From assembly GCA_002796995.1 (NCBI GenBank), contig PEKW01000007.1:248001-312000 (forward strand): DNA of 64,000 nt. The letters are read 5' to 3'. Source of the DNA: Rhizobium sp. Its GTDB lineage: Bacteria; Pseudomonadota; Alphaproteobacteria; Rhizobiales; Rhizobiaceae. Positions 32,793 to 42,678 of the stretch are shown here, in pieces (the first letter of the stretch is position 1; each line of letters begins with the position of its first letter). A program made the position numbers and the translations under genes. The notes under the pieces are model-generated. The model ran no database searches. It worked only from the letters and a program-made list of their open reading frames with translations, and was not told where the DNA came from.

Positions 32793-34265
32793 ATGCTGCG
32801 AATGACCCTGCCCTCTGAAAGACCCATGATTTCCACCGGTCACGGATCGTGCCGGGTCGCCATCATCGGCGGCGGCTTCGCCGGTGCCTCGCTCGCCCGC
32901 CAGCTGGCGATCGCCGAGGATTGGGACGACCAGCAGATCACCGTCTTTGAGCCGCGCGCCAGCCTCGGCGCCGGCCTTGCCTATGACACCGCGGATCCCG
33001 CTCTCCGGCTGAACGTCGAGGCCTCGCGGATGCGGGCCATTCCCGGAGAGCCCGACGCGTTCGTCCGCTGGCTTGAACTGAGCGGAACGAAGGAGGCCGA
33101 CCCCGGTTCGCAGGTCGGCAGCGGCAGCATTTATGCCCGCCGATCCGACTTCGGCCGCTTCATGGCCGAGCGTATGCAGCCTCCTCTCGACCGCGGCATC
33201 GTGCGGCATGTGCAGGAGCGGGTCGAGAAGATCACGCGGTCGGGACCGCGATGGCGCGTGACCGGCAATCGCGGAACCGAGATCGTCGCCGACATCGTCG
33301 TGGTTGCCACGAGCCATCCCAAGCCCAAGGCGCCAGGCATGATTGCTCAGGCGCTCAACGGTCATCCGCGTTTCATCACCGATCCTTCGCGCACCGATTT
33401 GCTCGCCCATATTAGCCCGGACGAGCGGGTCTTTGTCCTGGGAGCGGGCCTCACGGCCTTCGACGTCGTCGCGTCCTTGCGAAGCCGCGGGCACACCGGC
33501 AGGATCGTCGCCTTCTCCCGTTACGGCTTGTTGCCGCAGCCCCAGGTCGGCGGCGCACTTGCGCCGACGGGAAGCTTTGTCAATCCGTCCGCGACGAGCG
33601 CACCCGGCCTTCTTCGACGCGTGCGTCTCGCGATCGCCGAGGCCGAGCGTTCGGGCCTTCCCTGGCAGAGCGTCTTCGATGCGCTCAGGCAGCAGGGGCA
33701 GACCATCTGGCAGGCACTGCCGTACCAAGAGCAGGCGCGTTTCCTGCGCCATCTGCGCCGGCGCTTCGAAACCCACCGCTACCGTATGCCGCCGCAGGTC
33801 GCGGACCTCATTGCCCAGAACATGCGGAACGGTAGCCTCATTGCGCGGGCCGGGCGGATCTGCCGGGTGGAGCGCGCGCCCGATGCGATTTCCATCGACC
33901 TGATCGTCAAGCCGGACGGCGTCGTCGAACGGCAATCCTTCGAATGGGTGGTGGTGGCAACCGGACCCGATCATACGGCCGCGATCGGCTCGCAGCCCTA
34001 TCTTGCCGAACTCGATCGCCAGGGCATCCTGAAAGCCGACGAGCACGGCCTCGGCATCGCCTGCGACCGGGAAAGCCGCGCCATCGGTCTCGACGGCCAT
34101 CCGACCGAAGGCCTCTTCATCGCCGGTCCGCTCGCCCGTGGCACGTTCGGCGAGCTGACCGGCGTTCCGGAGATCGCGGCCCAGTGCGAACAGATCGCCC
34201 GGCGCATCATCGAAACCGTCAATGGCTGTCGTCCCGGCTGTCGCCCGATGATGCACCACTCCTAG
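32793..34265 (+). CDS. FAD/NAD(P)-binding oxidoreductase
   Basis: Rossmann GxGxxG (CRVAIIGGGFAGASLARQLAI), AYDTADPALRLNVEASRMRAI. Confidence 0.8.
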   Translation: MLRMTLPSERPMISTGHGSCRVAIIGGGFAGASLARQLAIAEDWDDQQITVFEPRASLGAGLAYDTADPALRLNVEASRMRAIPGEPDAFVRWLELSGTKEADPGSQVGSGSIYARRSDFGRFMAERMQPPLDRGIVRHVQERVEKITRSGPRWRVTGNRGTEIVADIVVVATSHPKPKAPGMIAQALNGHPRFITDPSRTDLLAHISPDERVFVLGAGLTAFDVVASLRSRGHTGRIVAFSRYGLLPQPQVGGALAPTGSFVNPSATSAPGLLRRVRLAIAEAERSGLPWQSVFDALRQQGQTIWQALPYQEQARFLRHLRRRFETHRYRMPPQVADLIAQNMRNGSLIARAGRICRVERAPDAISIDLIVKPDGVVERQSFEWVVVATGPDHTAAIGSQPYLAELDRQGILKADEHGLGIACDRESRAIGLDGHPTEGLFIAGPLARGTFGELTGVPEIAAQCEQIARRIIETVNGCRPGCRPMMHHS

Positions 34266-34272
34266 AATGGAA

Positions 34273-34300
34273 AAGGCCCCCGACACGGTCCGGGGGCCTT
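34273..34300. terminator. Bidirectional terminator hairpin between convergent genes
   Basis: AAGGCCCCCG-ACACGGTC-CGGGGGCCTT. Confidence 0.8.
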
Positions 34301-34358
34301 CGAACGTCCCGGCCAGGCGCCTCAGGCATTTCCGAGGATCGCCTCCAGCAACTGCCGT

Positions 34359-35213
34359 TCAAGCGCGGCAAGCTCTGGATCCGTGACGCCGCGGATGCGC
34401 TGCCTCAACCTCGACATCGAGCGCAATCCGCCCCTCGTCGAGCACGATCACCCGGTCGGCCAGATTGACCGCCTCGCTGACGTCGTGGGTGACGAGCACG
34501 GCCGTGAATCCCAGTTCGCGCCAGACGCGGGCCACGAGCTGTTGCATGGTGATGCGCGTCAGCGCGTCGAGCGCGCCGAGCGGTTCGTCCAGCACGAGCA
34601 GGCCCGGCTTGCTGACCAGAGACCGGGCGAGCGCCACGCGCTGCCGCTGCCCGCCCGACAGGCGCGAAGGCCATTGATCGGCCTTTTCCGAAAGCTGTAC
34701 TTCCTCGAGCGCCGCCAGCGCCTCGCGGCGGGCCCCGTCCCTGTCGACGCCTTCGCCGAGGCCGACCAGAACGTTGTCGAGCACGGTCGCCCAAGGGAGC
34801 AGCCGCGGCTCCTGGAAGACGATGCGTGCATTGGGCACGGCCTCGACGCCCGACAAGTCGGAGAAGGCGATCGTGCCGCCGCTCTGCTCGTCCAGGCCGA
34901 CCAGCAGGCGAAGCAGCGTGCTCTTGCCGCAACCGCTCTTGCCGACGATGGCGATGAACTGGCCGGCGGGCACGTCGAGATCGATGCCGCGCAGGACCTT
35001 GTTTTGACCGAAGGACTTCTCGACGTTGCGAAGCCGGATCGCCACCGGCCCGGCGGCCGTTGCTGCTTGCCGCGTCACCGCATGATCGCCCGCCGCTTCG
35101 GATGGGTCTGGCCGTTCCGCCAGGGCATAAGAGGTCTGTCGCATGATCGGGCGATCCTCATTTCTGATAGACGGGGTTCCATGACAGGCTGTAGCGCTCC
35201 AGCGCCCGGGCAA
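34359..35213 (-). CDS. ssuB: aliphatic sulfonate ABC transporter ATP-binding protein, apparently frameshifted at C-terminus
   Basis: [55 protein letters not shown]; canonical-looking C-terminus lies in the neighbouring frame to 34322. Confidence 0.88.
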   Translation of the reverse strand: MPGRWSATACHGTPSIRNEDRPIMRQTSYALAERPDPSEAAGDHAVTRQAATAAGPVAIRLRNVEKSFGQNKVLRGIDLDVPAGQFIAIVGKSGCGKSTLLRLLVGLDEQSGGTIAFSDLSGVEAVPNARIVFQEPRLLPWATVLDNVLVGLGEGVDRDGARREALAALEEVQLSEKADQWPSRLSGGQRQRVALARSLVSKPGLLVLDEPLGALDALTRITMQQLVARVWRELGFTAVLVTHDVSEAVNLADRVIVLDEGRIALDVEVEAAHPRRHGSRACRA

Positions 35214-35994
35214 TCATGTCGGCGAGCTTGCCAAGGGCCGCGTAGATCAGCAGCGACAGGACGACGACATCCGTCATCATGAATTCGCGCGCCTCGTTCG
35301 CCATGTGGCCGATCCCCGAGGAGGCGGCGATCGATTCCGAGACAATGAGCGTCAGCCACATGATGCCGAGCGCGTAACGCAGACCGACGAAGATCGACGG
35401 CAGCGCACCCGGCAGGATCACCTTGCGGAAAAGCGTGAGGCTGCTCATGCCATAGATCCGGCCCATCTCGAGGAGGTCACGATCGACGTTGCGCACGCCG
35501 TGGAACGTGTTGAGGTAGACGGGGAAGAGCACGCCGAGCGCAGTAAGGAACAGCTTAGATTCCTCGCCGATGCCGAACCACAGGATGACCAGCGGGATCA
35601 TCGCCAGATGCGGAATGGTGCGCAGCATCTGCAGGGTCGTGTCCGTCAGCTGCTCCGACAGCTTCGAAACTCCGTTGGCGATGCCGAGCGCCAGACCGAT
35701 CGATCCGCCGACGACAAGGCCGGCCAATGCCCGAGCACCGCTGACGGCGATGTCATGCACCAGGGCGCCCGAGCTCAGCTGATCGACGAAGGCGAGGCCC
35801 ACATCGGTCGGGGCGGGCATGATCCGCGAGGATATCCAGCCAAGGGAGGAAAGGAGCTGCCACGCCACGACGACGACGGCGGGCAGCAGATATGGCAAGA
35901 GCCCCGAGGGCTGGATCCTCGGCAGGCTGAAGCCGGGTATTGTGAGGCGGGCGCGGCGCGCCTCCGCATCGGTCACGATCTCATATGCCGTCAT
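35158..35994 (-). CDS. ssuC: aliphatic sulfonate ABC transporter permease
   Basis: Multi-[48 protein letters not shown]. Confidence 0.93.
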   Translation of the reverse strand: MTAYEIVTDAEARRARLTIPGFSLPRIQPSGLLPYLLPAVVVVAWQLLSSLGWISSRIMPAPTDVGLAFVDQLSSGALVHDIAVSGARALAGLVVGGSIGLALGIANGVSKLSEQLTDTTLQMLRTIPHLAMIPLVILWFGIGEESKLFLTALGVLFPVYLNTFHGVRNVDRDLLEMGRIYGMSSLTLFRKVILPGALPSIFVGLRYALGIMWLTLIVSESIAASSGIGHMANEAREFMMTDVVVLSLLIYAALGKLADMIARALERYSLSWNPVYQK

Positions 35995-36074
35995 GTCCTG
36001 TCTCCTGGTCGGAAGGTTTTGCCACCCGGCATGCCGGGCGGCCGAAGCGCGAAAGACGTATCGGTCACGTAGGA

Positions 36075-37244
36075 TCAGGAACCGGATACGAGCCTGACAT
36101 TGCCGCCATGGCCGCCGCCGCCGAACACCTGGCGTTCGCCGAAGGACGAGCGGATCTGGTTTCGCGGGCCGCCAAGACCGATTTCCGGGAAGAGCAGCTC
36201 GGAGACGGTGTAGGCCTCCTCCAGATGCGGATAGCCGGAGGCGACGATCGTATCGATGCCCAGCGCCTGGTATTCGCGCAGGCGCGCGGCGACGGTCTTC
36301 GGCGAGCCGACCAGCGCCGTGCCGGCCCCCGAACGGACGAGACCGATACCGGCCCAGAGATTGGGCGAGACTTCCAGCTTGTCGCGCCGGCCGTTGTGAA
36401 GCGCCGCCATGCGCGCCTGGCCGACGGAATCGGAGTTCCTGGCAAAGGCCTCCTGGGCCGCGGCGATCGCCTCATCGGAGAGTTTGGATATCAGCTTGTC
36501 GGCGGCGGCCCAGGCCTCGTCGTCCGTCTCGCGAACGATGAAGTGCAGGCGGATGCCGAAGCTTGCCTCCTTGCCCCTGGCGGCTGCGGCCTTGCGGACG
36601 GAGGTGATCTTCTCGGCCACCTGCGCCGGCGGCTCGCCCCAGGTCAGGTACTTGTCGACGCGACCGCCGGCAAAGTCGATCGCCGCATCCGACGAGCCGC
36701 CGAAATAGAGCGGCGGGCGCGGTTCCTGGACCGGCGGGATACCGAGCTGGGCATTCAGAGCCTTGATATACTTGCCGTCGAGATTGGCCTTGCCGGTCTC
36801 GATCAGCTGATTGAAGACCTGGAAGAACTCGTCCGCATGGGCGTAGCGTTCGTCATGCGGCAGGAAGATGCCGTCGCCCGCCAGTTCCTGGGGGCTGCCG
36901 CCCACCACGATGTTCAGCAGCAGGCGTCCATTGGAGACGCGGTCGAGCGTCGAGGCCAGACGCGCATAATAGGCGGGCGAAGCCGTGCCGGGACGGATGG
37001 CGACGAGGAATTTCAGCTTCTCGGTGACGGCCGCAAGATGGCCGGCCAGCACGAAGGATTCCTCGCAGGCGACACCGGTCGGGATCAGCACGCCGGTATA
37101 GCCGAGGCGGTTGGCGGCGATGGCGATCTCGCGGAAATAGCCCGGATCGGCCGGCCGGCTGCGATCGTCGGAACCGAGATAGGATCCGTCACCCGAGGTC
37201 GGGATGAACCAGAGGAAGTCGAGGGGCTTTTCAGTCTTGGTCAT
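36075..37244 (-). CDS. ssuD: FMNH2-dependent alkanesulfonate monooxygenase
   Basis: 389 aa; [51 protein letters not shown]. Confidence 0.94.
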   Translation of the reverse strand: MTKTEKPLDFLWFIPTSGDGSYLGSDDRSRPADPGYFREIAIAANRLGYTGVLIPTGVACEESFVLAGHLAAVTEKLKFLVAIRPGTASPAYYARLASTLDRVSNGRLLLNIVVGGSPQELAGDGIFLPHDERYAHADEFFQVFNQLIETGKANLDGKYIKALNAQLGIPPVQEPRPPLYFGGSSDAAIDFAGGRVDKYLTWGEPPAQVAEKITSVRKAAAARGKEASFGIRLHFIVRETDDEAWAAADKLISKLSDEAIAAAQEAFARNSDSVGQARMAALHNGRRDKLEVSPNLWAGIGLVRSGAGTALVGSPKTVAARLREYQALGIDTIVASGYPHLEEAYTVSELLFPEIGLGGPRNQIRSSFGERQVFGGGGHGGNVRLVSGS

Positions 37245-37269
37245 GTCCAGGTCCTTTCAGGATTGGGGG

Positions 37270-38235
37270 TCAGCTGGCCTTCGGCCGCCAGACGATGTCG
37301 GAAATGGTGAGCTTCTTCGGCAGGATGCCAAGGCCGTGGAACTCGTCGGCCAGCGCCTGCTGATAGGAGATCGCTTCATCGGTCAGGGGATGAACCCTGC
37401 CGAGGTCGGCGCCCTTGCGGGTCAGCACCGTACGCGTCACCTCGATCGGAACGCCGGTGATTTCCGAGAGGGCGGAAATCGTCTCCTCGATGTGCGATTG
37501 CGCCCAGGCGCCGGTCTTTGCCAGTTCGTCGATGACCTCCGACAGCACGTCGGGATTGGCGGCCGTGAAGTCGCCATTGCCGAAGTAGAAGCTCCAGCTG
37601 TCGACGATTCCCTCCGCGGTGGTCAGCACGCGCGTCTGCGGATCGGCTTCGGCGATCGCGTAGTAGGGATCCCAGATCGCCCAGGCGTCGATGCTGCCGG
37701 TCTTGAAGGCGGCGGCCGCATCCGGCGGAGGAAGGTCGATCGCCTCGACGTCGCTCACCGCCAGACCCGCCTTGCGCAGCGCCTTGACGGTGAAATTATG
37801 GGCGCTGGATCCGCGCTTGAACGCGACTTTCCTGCCCTTCAGATCTTCGAGCGAAGCGATCGGCGAGTCCTTGTGAACCAGGATGGCCGAGCCCGTCGAG
37901 GGGCCGCGATAGGTGCCGACATAGAGCAGGTTGCCGCCGGCGGCCTGGGCGAAGAGCGGCGGAACGTCGCCGGTCGGGCCGAAGTCGAGCGAGCCGGCAC
38001 CCAGCGCTTCGAGCAGCGGCGGACCGGAAGTGAATTCCGACCAGGTGACGCTGATGCCGCGCGGCGCCAGCCTTTTTTCGAGTGCGCCCGTACGCTTCGC
38101 CAGCGCGAGCACGCCATTCTTCTGCCAGCCGATCCGAAACTCGGTCGCCGCCGCCCGGGCGGGGCGGAGGGCCGGCATGGACAGCGTGGTCGCCGCCGCT
38201 CCGATCAGTGCCAAACTTTGCCTGCGCGTGATCAT
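37270..38235 (-). CDS. ssuA: sulfonate ABC transporter substrate-binding protein (copy 1)
   Basis: FRIGWQKNGVLALAKRTGALEKRL...TGDVPPLFAQAAGGNLLYVGTYR. Confidence 0.93.
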   Translation of the reverse strand: MITRRQSLALIGAAATTLSMPALRPARAAATEFRIGWQKNGVLALAKRTGALEKRLAPRGISVTWSEFTSGPPLLEALGAGSLDFGPTGDVPPLFAQAAGGNLLYVGTYRGPSTGSAILVHKDSPIASLEDLKGRKVAFKRGSSAHNFTVKALRKAGLAVSDVEAIDLPPPDAAAAFKTGSIDAWAIWDPYYAIAEADPQTRVLTTAEGIVDSWSFYFGNGDFTAANPDVLSEVIDELAKTGAWAQSHIEETISALSEITGVPIEVTRTVLTRKGADLGRVHPLTDEAISYQQALADEFHGLGILPKKLTISDIVWRPKAS

Positions 38236-38264
38236 GGTCTTTCTCCAATTTGGGTTGGCGGGGA

Positions 38265-39239
38265 TCAGCTGGCCTTGGGGCGCCAGACGATGTCCGAGAT
38301 GGCGAGCTTCTTCGGCAGGACGCCGAGCGCATGGAAGTCGTCGGCGAGCGCCTGCTGATAGGCGACGGCCTCCTCCGACACAGTGCCGACCTTGCCGAGA
38401 TCGGATCCGGCGCGAGTCAGCGTCACTCGGGTCACGTCGGCGGGAACTCCGGTGATTTCCGACAGTGCCGCGGTGGTTGCCTCGATGTCCGCTTGGGCGG
38501 CCGTGCCGACTTTGGCGAGCTCATCGAGGATCTCGGTGGTCAGTTGCGGATTCTGCGACGCGAAGGCGCCATTGCCGAGGAAGTAGCCCCAGGCCTCGAC
38601 GATGCCCTCCGAGGTGGTCAGCAGGCGGGCGTTCGGGTCCTTCTCGGCGATGGCGAAATAGGGATCCCAGATCGACCAGGCGTCTACGCTGCCGGTCTTG
38701 AAGGCGGCGGCCGCATCGGGTGGCGGCAGGTCGACGCTTTCGACGTCGTCCGGGGTCAGACCGGCCTTGGCCAAGGCCTTGAAGGCGAAATTATGGGCGC
38801 TCGATCCACGCTTGTAGGCGAGCCTGACGCCCTTGAGATCGGCCAGCGTCTTGATCGGGGAATCCTTGTGGACGAGGATGCCGTGGAAGGCGGCCGGCGG
38901 CTTGTAGGTGCCGACATAGACGAGATCACCGCCCGCAGCCTGGGCAAAGAGCGGCGGCACGTCGCCGGTCGGGCCGAAATCGAGCGCTCCGGCACCGAGT
39001 GCTTCGAGCAGCGGCGGACCAGAGGTGAACTCCGACCATTCGATGCCGATGCCGCGGTCGGCAAAGCGCTTTTCCAGCGCGCCCTGCTGCTTGGCAAGCG
39101 CCAGCACACCGAACTTCTGCCAGCCGATGCGTATGGTCTTCGCCTCTGCCGACGCCGCCCGCGGGAGTGGCAGGCTGGTTACGGCAAGGGCTGCGGCAAG
39201 CTTGAGACCCTGTCTCCTGGTAATCATCTTTATCTCCAT
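38265..39239 (-). CDS. ssuA: sulfonate ABC transporter substrate-binding protein (copy 2)
   Basis: IRIGWQKFGVLALAKQQGALEKRFADRGIGIEWSEFTSGPPLLEALGAGALDFG; start inside ORF 38265..39359. Confidence 0.92.
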   Translation of the reverse strand: MEIKMITRRQGLKLAAALAVTSLPLPRAASAEAKTIRIGWQKFGVLALAKQQGALEKRFADRGIGIEWSEFTSGPPLLEALGAGALDFGPTGDVPPLFAQAAGGDLVYVGTYKPPAAFHGILVHKDSPIKTLADLKGVRLAYKRGSSAHNFAFKALAKAGLTPDDVESVDLPPPDAAAAFKTGSVDAWSIWDPYFAIAEKDPNARLLTTSEGIVEAWGYFLGNGAFASQNPQLTTEILDELAKVGTAAQADIEATTAALSEITGVPADVTRVTLTRAGSDLGKVGTVSEEAVAYQQALADDFHALGVLPKKLAISDIVWRPKAS

Positions 39240-39280
39240 TGCGGGCCGGACGCGGCCGAACTGAACCAATGGAGCCAAGG

Positions 39281-39300
39281 CAATATTCTCTATAGTTTTT
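39281..39300 (-). promoter_or_regulatory. AT-rich motif (AAAAACTATAGAGAATATTG on - strand) upstream of ssuA copy 2
   Basis: Plus strand CAATATTCTCTATAGTTTTT; matches the motif at 31961. Confidence 0.4.
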
Positions 39301-39530
39301 GTAAGGAATTTTATTCCAGCGGATAGGGTGGCGCGGAAATTATCCGTCGCGTCATGCACGGCTGTTGGAGATCATTCGTCGGCGGGGAACTTTTGCGGGC
39401 GATTCTGGAACGGCCATGCCGATATGATCCGCGTCCTTGGCGATGACTAAATGCAGACGCGGAAAACCAGCGGTCTATGCCGCGGGTCTCCTGTCTGTTG
39501 AAGGGGCGTCGCGCTTGACCCTGGAGGTTT

Positions 39531-39911
39531 CTACGGCTTGAGGCCCTGCATGGTGGCGACGAGGCGCGACATGTCGGAAGGCTTGCCGATGTTTTCGACG
39601 CCGGCAAAGGCGGCTTCGTAGGCCAGGTCCTGGGGATCGCCCGCGCTGGCCAGGACGAAGGGGATTTCCTGGGATTTCAGATAGGCCGCCACTGGCGTCA
39701 CCCGATCCCCACCCAGATTGACGTCGAGGACAGCCGCGTCCGGACGAACGTCGCCCAAAAGCCGGAACGCATCGTCGATGGACGCTGCCGGCCCGAGAAC
39801 CTCGAATCCGGCACTTGCCAGCACATCGGCGATGTCCATAGCGATGAAAAGCTCGTCCTCTACGACAAGCACGCGAAACTCAGGGGTCGGATCGGCGGGA
39901 GAGATGGTCAT
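39531..39911 (-). CDS. stand-alone response-regulator receiver domain
   Basis: 126 aa; VLVVEDELFIAMDIADVLASAGFEVLGPAASIDDAFRLLGDVRPDAAVLDVNLGGD. Confidence 0.88.
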   Translation of the reverse strand: MTISPADPTPEFRVLVVEDELFIAMDIADVLASAGFEVLGPAASIDDAFRLLGDVRPDAAVLDVNLGGDRVTPVAAYLKSQEIPFVLASAGDPQDLAYEAAFAGVENIGKPSDMSRLVATMQGLKP

Positions 39912-39917
39912 CAGGCC

Positions 39918-40922
39918 TCACAGTGGAATTCGGATCGAGGCAGCTAAACCCTGCGGACCGTAATTCAGTTCCGCGGACCCGCCGAGATGGGCAGCCGTGC
40001 CTTTGATCAGCTGCGTGCCATAGCCGCTGCGGACGGGTTCCGGGACCGGCGGTCCGTCGAGTTCGCGCCAATGACAAACGAGGAACGACTTTCCCTTCGG
40101 ACCATGCTCCTCGGACCAACGGGCATGGATGCGGCCATCCGGAACGGACAGTGCACCGTATTTCACCGAGTTAGTGGCCAGTTCGTGAAAAAGCATGCCC
40201 GTGGACAGAACGCGCGAACTCTGCAGCTGGATCTGGGGCCCGTCACATTCCATCCGGTCGGAGCCCAGCTCACCGACCGCCTGCGTCAGCAGATGCTCGA
40301 AATCGACCGAGCTGCTCGTATCGGCGATCTCCTGGGACCGGAGCGTGACTTCGAGACGTCCCAGAAGCGCGTCACGATATTCGACGGCCGTGCGATCCTT
40401 CGTCTCCGTCTGCCGGGCGATGGCGCGCACGATGGCGAAGAGATTTTTCATCCTGTGCCGCATCTCGGCGATGATGAATCCCATCTCCGCTTCGTTGCGC
40501 TGGCGATCGGTGACGTCGTCGAAGAGCACGAGCACATTGGTGCTGTTGTCGTCGGGATGCACGAGGCGGCGGGCATCCACCAGAAAGGTCCGCTGGCCGA
40601 TGACCGCGAAATCGTGTTTCACCTCGAAGCCGATCACGGCGGCAGCCTTCGGGATGACATTGCCGATCAGCTGGCGCAGTTCCGGAATGTTCCACTGGCC
40701 ATGGCCGAGGTCGAAGAACGGCCGGCCGAGAATATCGTCGCGCTCGATCTTGAAGGTGCGGATGAATGCATTGTTGGCTGTGGTGACGCAGAAATTCTGG
40801 TCGAGGACGACGATCGGTTGGGTGATCGTGTCGACCACACCCTGAGCCTGAACATGCCCGCTTCTCAACAGACGGTACAGATCTTCCAGCATCATTCCGT
40901 AACTCTCCAGAAGCGTTGACAT
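39918..40922 (-). CDS. PAS-domain HWE/HisKA_2-type sensor histidine kinase
   Basis: PAS region then EMRHRMKNLFAIVRAIARQT H-box and LFHELATNSVKYGALS N-box. Confidence 0.87.
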   Translation of the reverse strand: MSTLLESYGMMLEDLYRLLRSGHVQAQGVVDTITQPIVVLDQNFCVTTANNAFIRTFKIERDDILGRPFFDLGHGQWNIPELRQLIGNVIPKAAAVIGFEVKHDFAVIGQRTFLVDARRLVHPDDNSTNVLVLFDDVTDRQRNEAEMGFIIAEMRHRMKNLFAIVRAIARQTETKDRTAVEYRDALLGRLEVTLRSQEIADTSSSVDFEHLLTQAVGELGSDRMECDGPQIQLQSSRVLSTGMLFHELATNSVKYGALSVPDGRIHARWSEEHGPKGKSFLVCHWRELDGPPVPEPVRSGYGTQLIKGTAAHLGGSAELNYGPQGLAASIRIPL

Positions 40923-41106
40923 TCACCTTGGGCGCTTTGCTGGAGCTAACGCGCAAACTTCGCATTTGTTGCGATTGCCAGGTCTTGGTGATGTCCAGTT
41001 GGGAGCATTTTTCGGGAATGGAGTCGTTCAGGAACCGATCTCCGACGCGGACCTACGCGACGGGGTCCGCCCGTTCTTGGCGTATCGTTTTCAGACCGGA
41101 AAACGA

Positions 41107-42111
41107 CTAGACGGAGAGCCGTTCCACATCCAGTCGCAGGGCCACGAGCAGGCCATCGGGGGCCCAGTCGTGCTCGATGGTGCCGCCAAGATGGCCCGAC
41201 AGGGTGCGGCGCAGGAGCTTGCTTCCATAGCCGCCGGCGCCTTCGGGTATCTGCACGCCCGGACCGCCTCGTTCCGACCACCGGATTTCGATGGAGCCGT
41301 CGCTTTGGGTGCCGGATACGTCGAGCGTGCCCTCGGGTACGGAGAGAGCGCCGTATTTGACGGAGTTGGTCGCCAGTTCGTGGATGACCAGGGCCAGACC
41401 CGTCGCAGCCGACTGGCCGACTCCCATGCGCGGAACGGCGATGCGAATGCGGCCGGCGAAGGCGCCCTCGTCGTCATAGGGGGCCAGAAGCACGGTGAAG
41501 AGATCGCCCAGCAGGGCGGCATTGCCCTGGCCGCCGGGCAGCGGGCGAACAAGATCATGGGCGCGGCCGAGCGCCATGAGGCGGGCCGTCAGCTGCCGGC
41601 TCATATCCTCGACCGAGGTCGACGTGCGCGACGTGATCGAGGTCAGGCCCGATGCGAGCGCCAAGAGGTTCTTGACGCGGTGGCTCATTTCCCCGGCGAG
41701 AAGCTCATGGCTTTCTTCCGCCTGCTTGCGTGCCGTGACGTCGAGAAAGACGCCGGTCATCGAGCGATCGTGCATGCCCGCATCGTCGCCTTGACCGCGA
41801 GCGGAAATCCAGCGCACTTCCTCGCCGACGAGAATGCGGAAATCGATCTCGTAGGGACCGACAATCGCTCGCGTCGCCGAAAAGGCGGCGCGGACCCGGT
41901 CACGGTCGGCGGGGTGTATCTTCTCCGATAGACGCTCGAACGTCAGATCGACATCGTCCGAAACGTCCCACAGCGTGTAGCTGTGGCTGTCCATGATCAG
42001 GCTGTCCGTATCGACGTTCCATGCCCACAGTGCGACACCCGCCGCTTCGAGCGCGCGGCGCAGCTGGGCGGGACCCCAGTCGACATGGCCTTTGGTGCTA
42101 TTGACGCTCAT
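41107..42111 (-). CDS. PAS-domain HWE/HisKA_2-type sensor histidine kinase
   Basis: EMSHRVKNLLALASGLTSIT H-box and VIHELATNSVKYGALSVPEG N-box; N-terminal PAS/PAC. Confidence 0.87.
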   Translation of the reverse strand: MSVNSTKGHVDWGPAQLRRALEAAGVALWAWNVDTDSLIMDSHSYTLWDVSDDVDLTFERLSEKIHPADRDRVRAAFSATRAIVGPYEIDFRILVGEEVRWISARGQGDDAGMHDRSMTGVFLDVTARKQAEESHELLAGEMSHRVKNLLALASGLTSITSRTSTSVEDMSRQLTARLMALGRAHDLVRPLPGGQGNAALLGDLFTVLLAPYDDEGAFAGRIRIAVPRMGVGQSAATGLALVIHELATNSVKYGALSVPEGTLDVSGTQSDGSIEIRWSERGGPGVQIPEGAGGYGSKLLRRTLSGHLGGTIEHDWAPDGLLVALRLDVERLSV

Positions 42112-42348
42112 GAACCGATCTGACCTCCCTGCGCCTGGCGGGAGCTGCCAGCCTGCAGCTCAAGTGTGCGCTTCTTTTGTAGCACGCGAAGGTCGTTGCG
42201 AGAGACTCCTTTTTTCCCCCAGCCGTTCCCCGGCGAATGCATGCTCAAACACAGGACTGACGGGCGGCCGGACGGCGGTGCGGCGATTGGCCGAACTCTC
42301 CATTCCACCGCCCATTGAAACGGCCGGACCGAGGCACATATTGCCGGT

Positions 42349-42666
42349 ATGGAAAAGAACCAGATAGACGACATCAACGCCCAGATCATCAAGCTTCGCG
42401 CAGCCCTGCCGATATGGGGCGTGGAAGCCAGCGACCTGGTGGAACTCGCGCGCAACGCCGAGCGGGCGGCGACCAGGGTGGACGAGCGGACGATGCAACG
42501 CGTCCGGGGTCTGATCGAGACCACCACCGGCTGGCACAACACCCTCCTCTATTGGGAGGAACAGGATGCCGCACCGTCGCTGAGCTCGGATATCCGGGTC
42601 ATTCGCGGATCGCTGGATGCGATGCGGGCGGAAGTCGCGGCCGCGACGGCGATGTTCCTGGTCTAG
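42349..42666 (+). CDS. hypothetical protein, 105 aa
   Basis: Complete ORF between divergent kinase and convergent carbonic anhydrase; helical, no family recognised. Confidence 0.5.
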   Translation: MEKNQIDDINAQIIKLRAALPIWGVEASDLVELARNAERAATRVDERTMQRVRGLIETTTGWHNTLLYWEEQDAAPSLSSDIRVIRGSLDAMRAEVAAATAMFLV

Positions 42667-42678
42667 TCCGGGCTCAGT

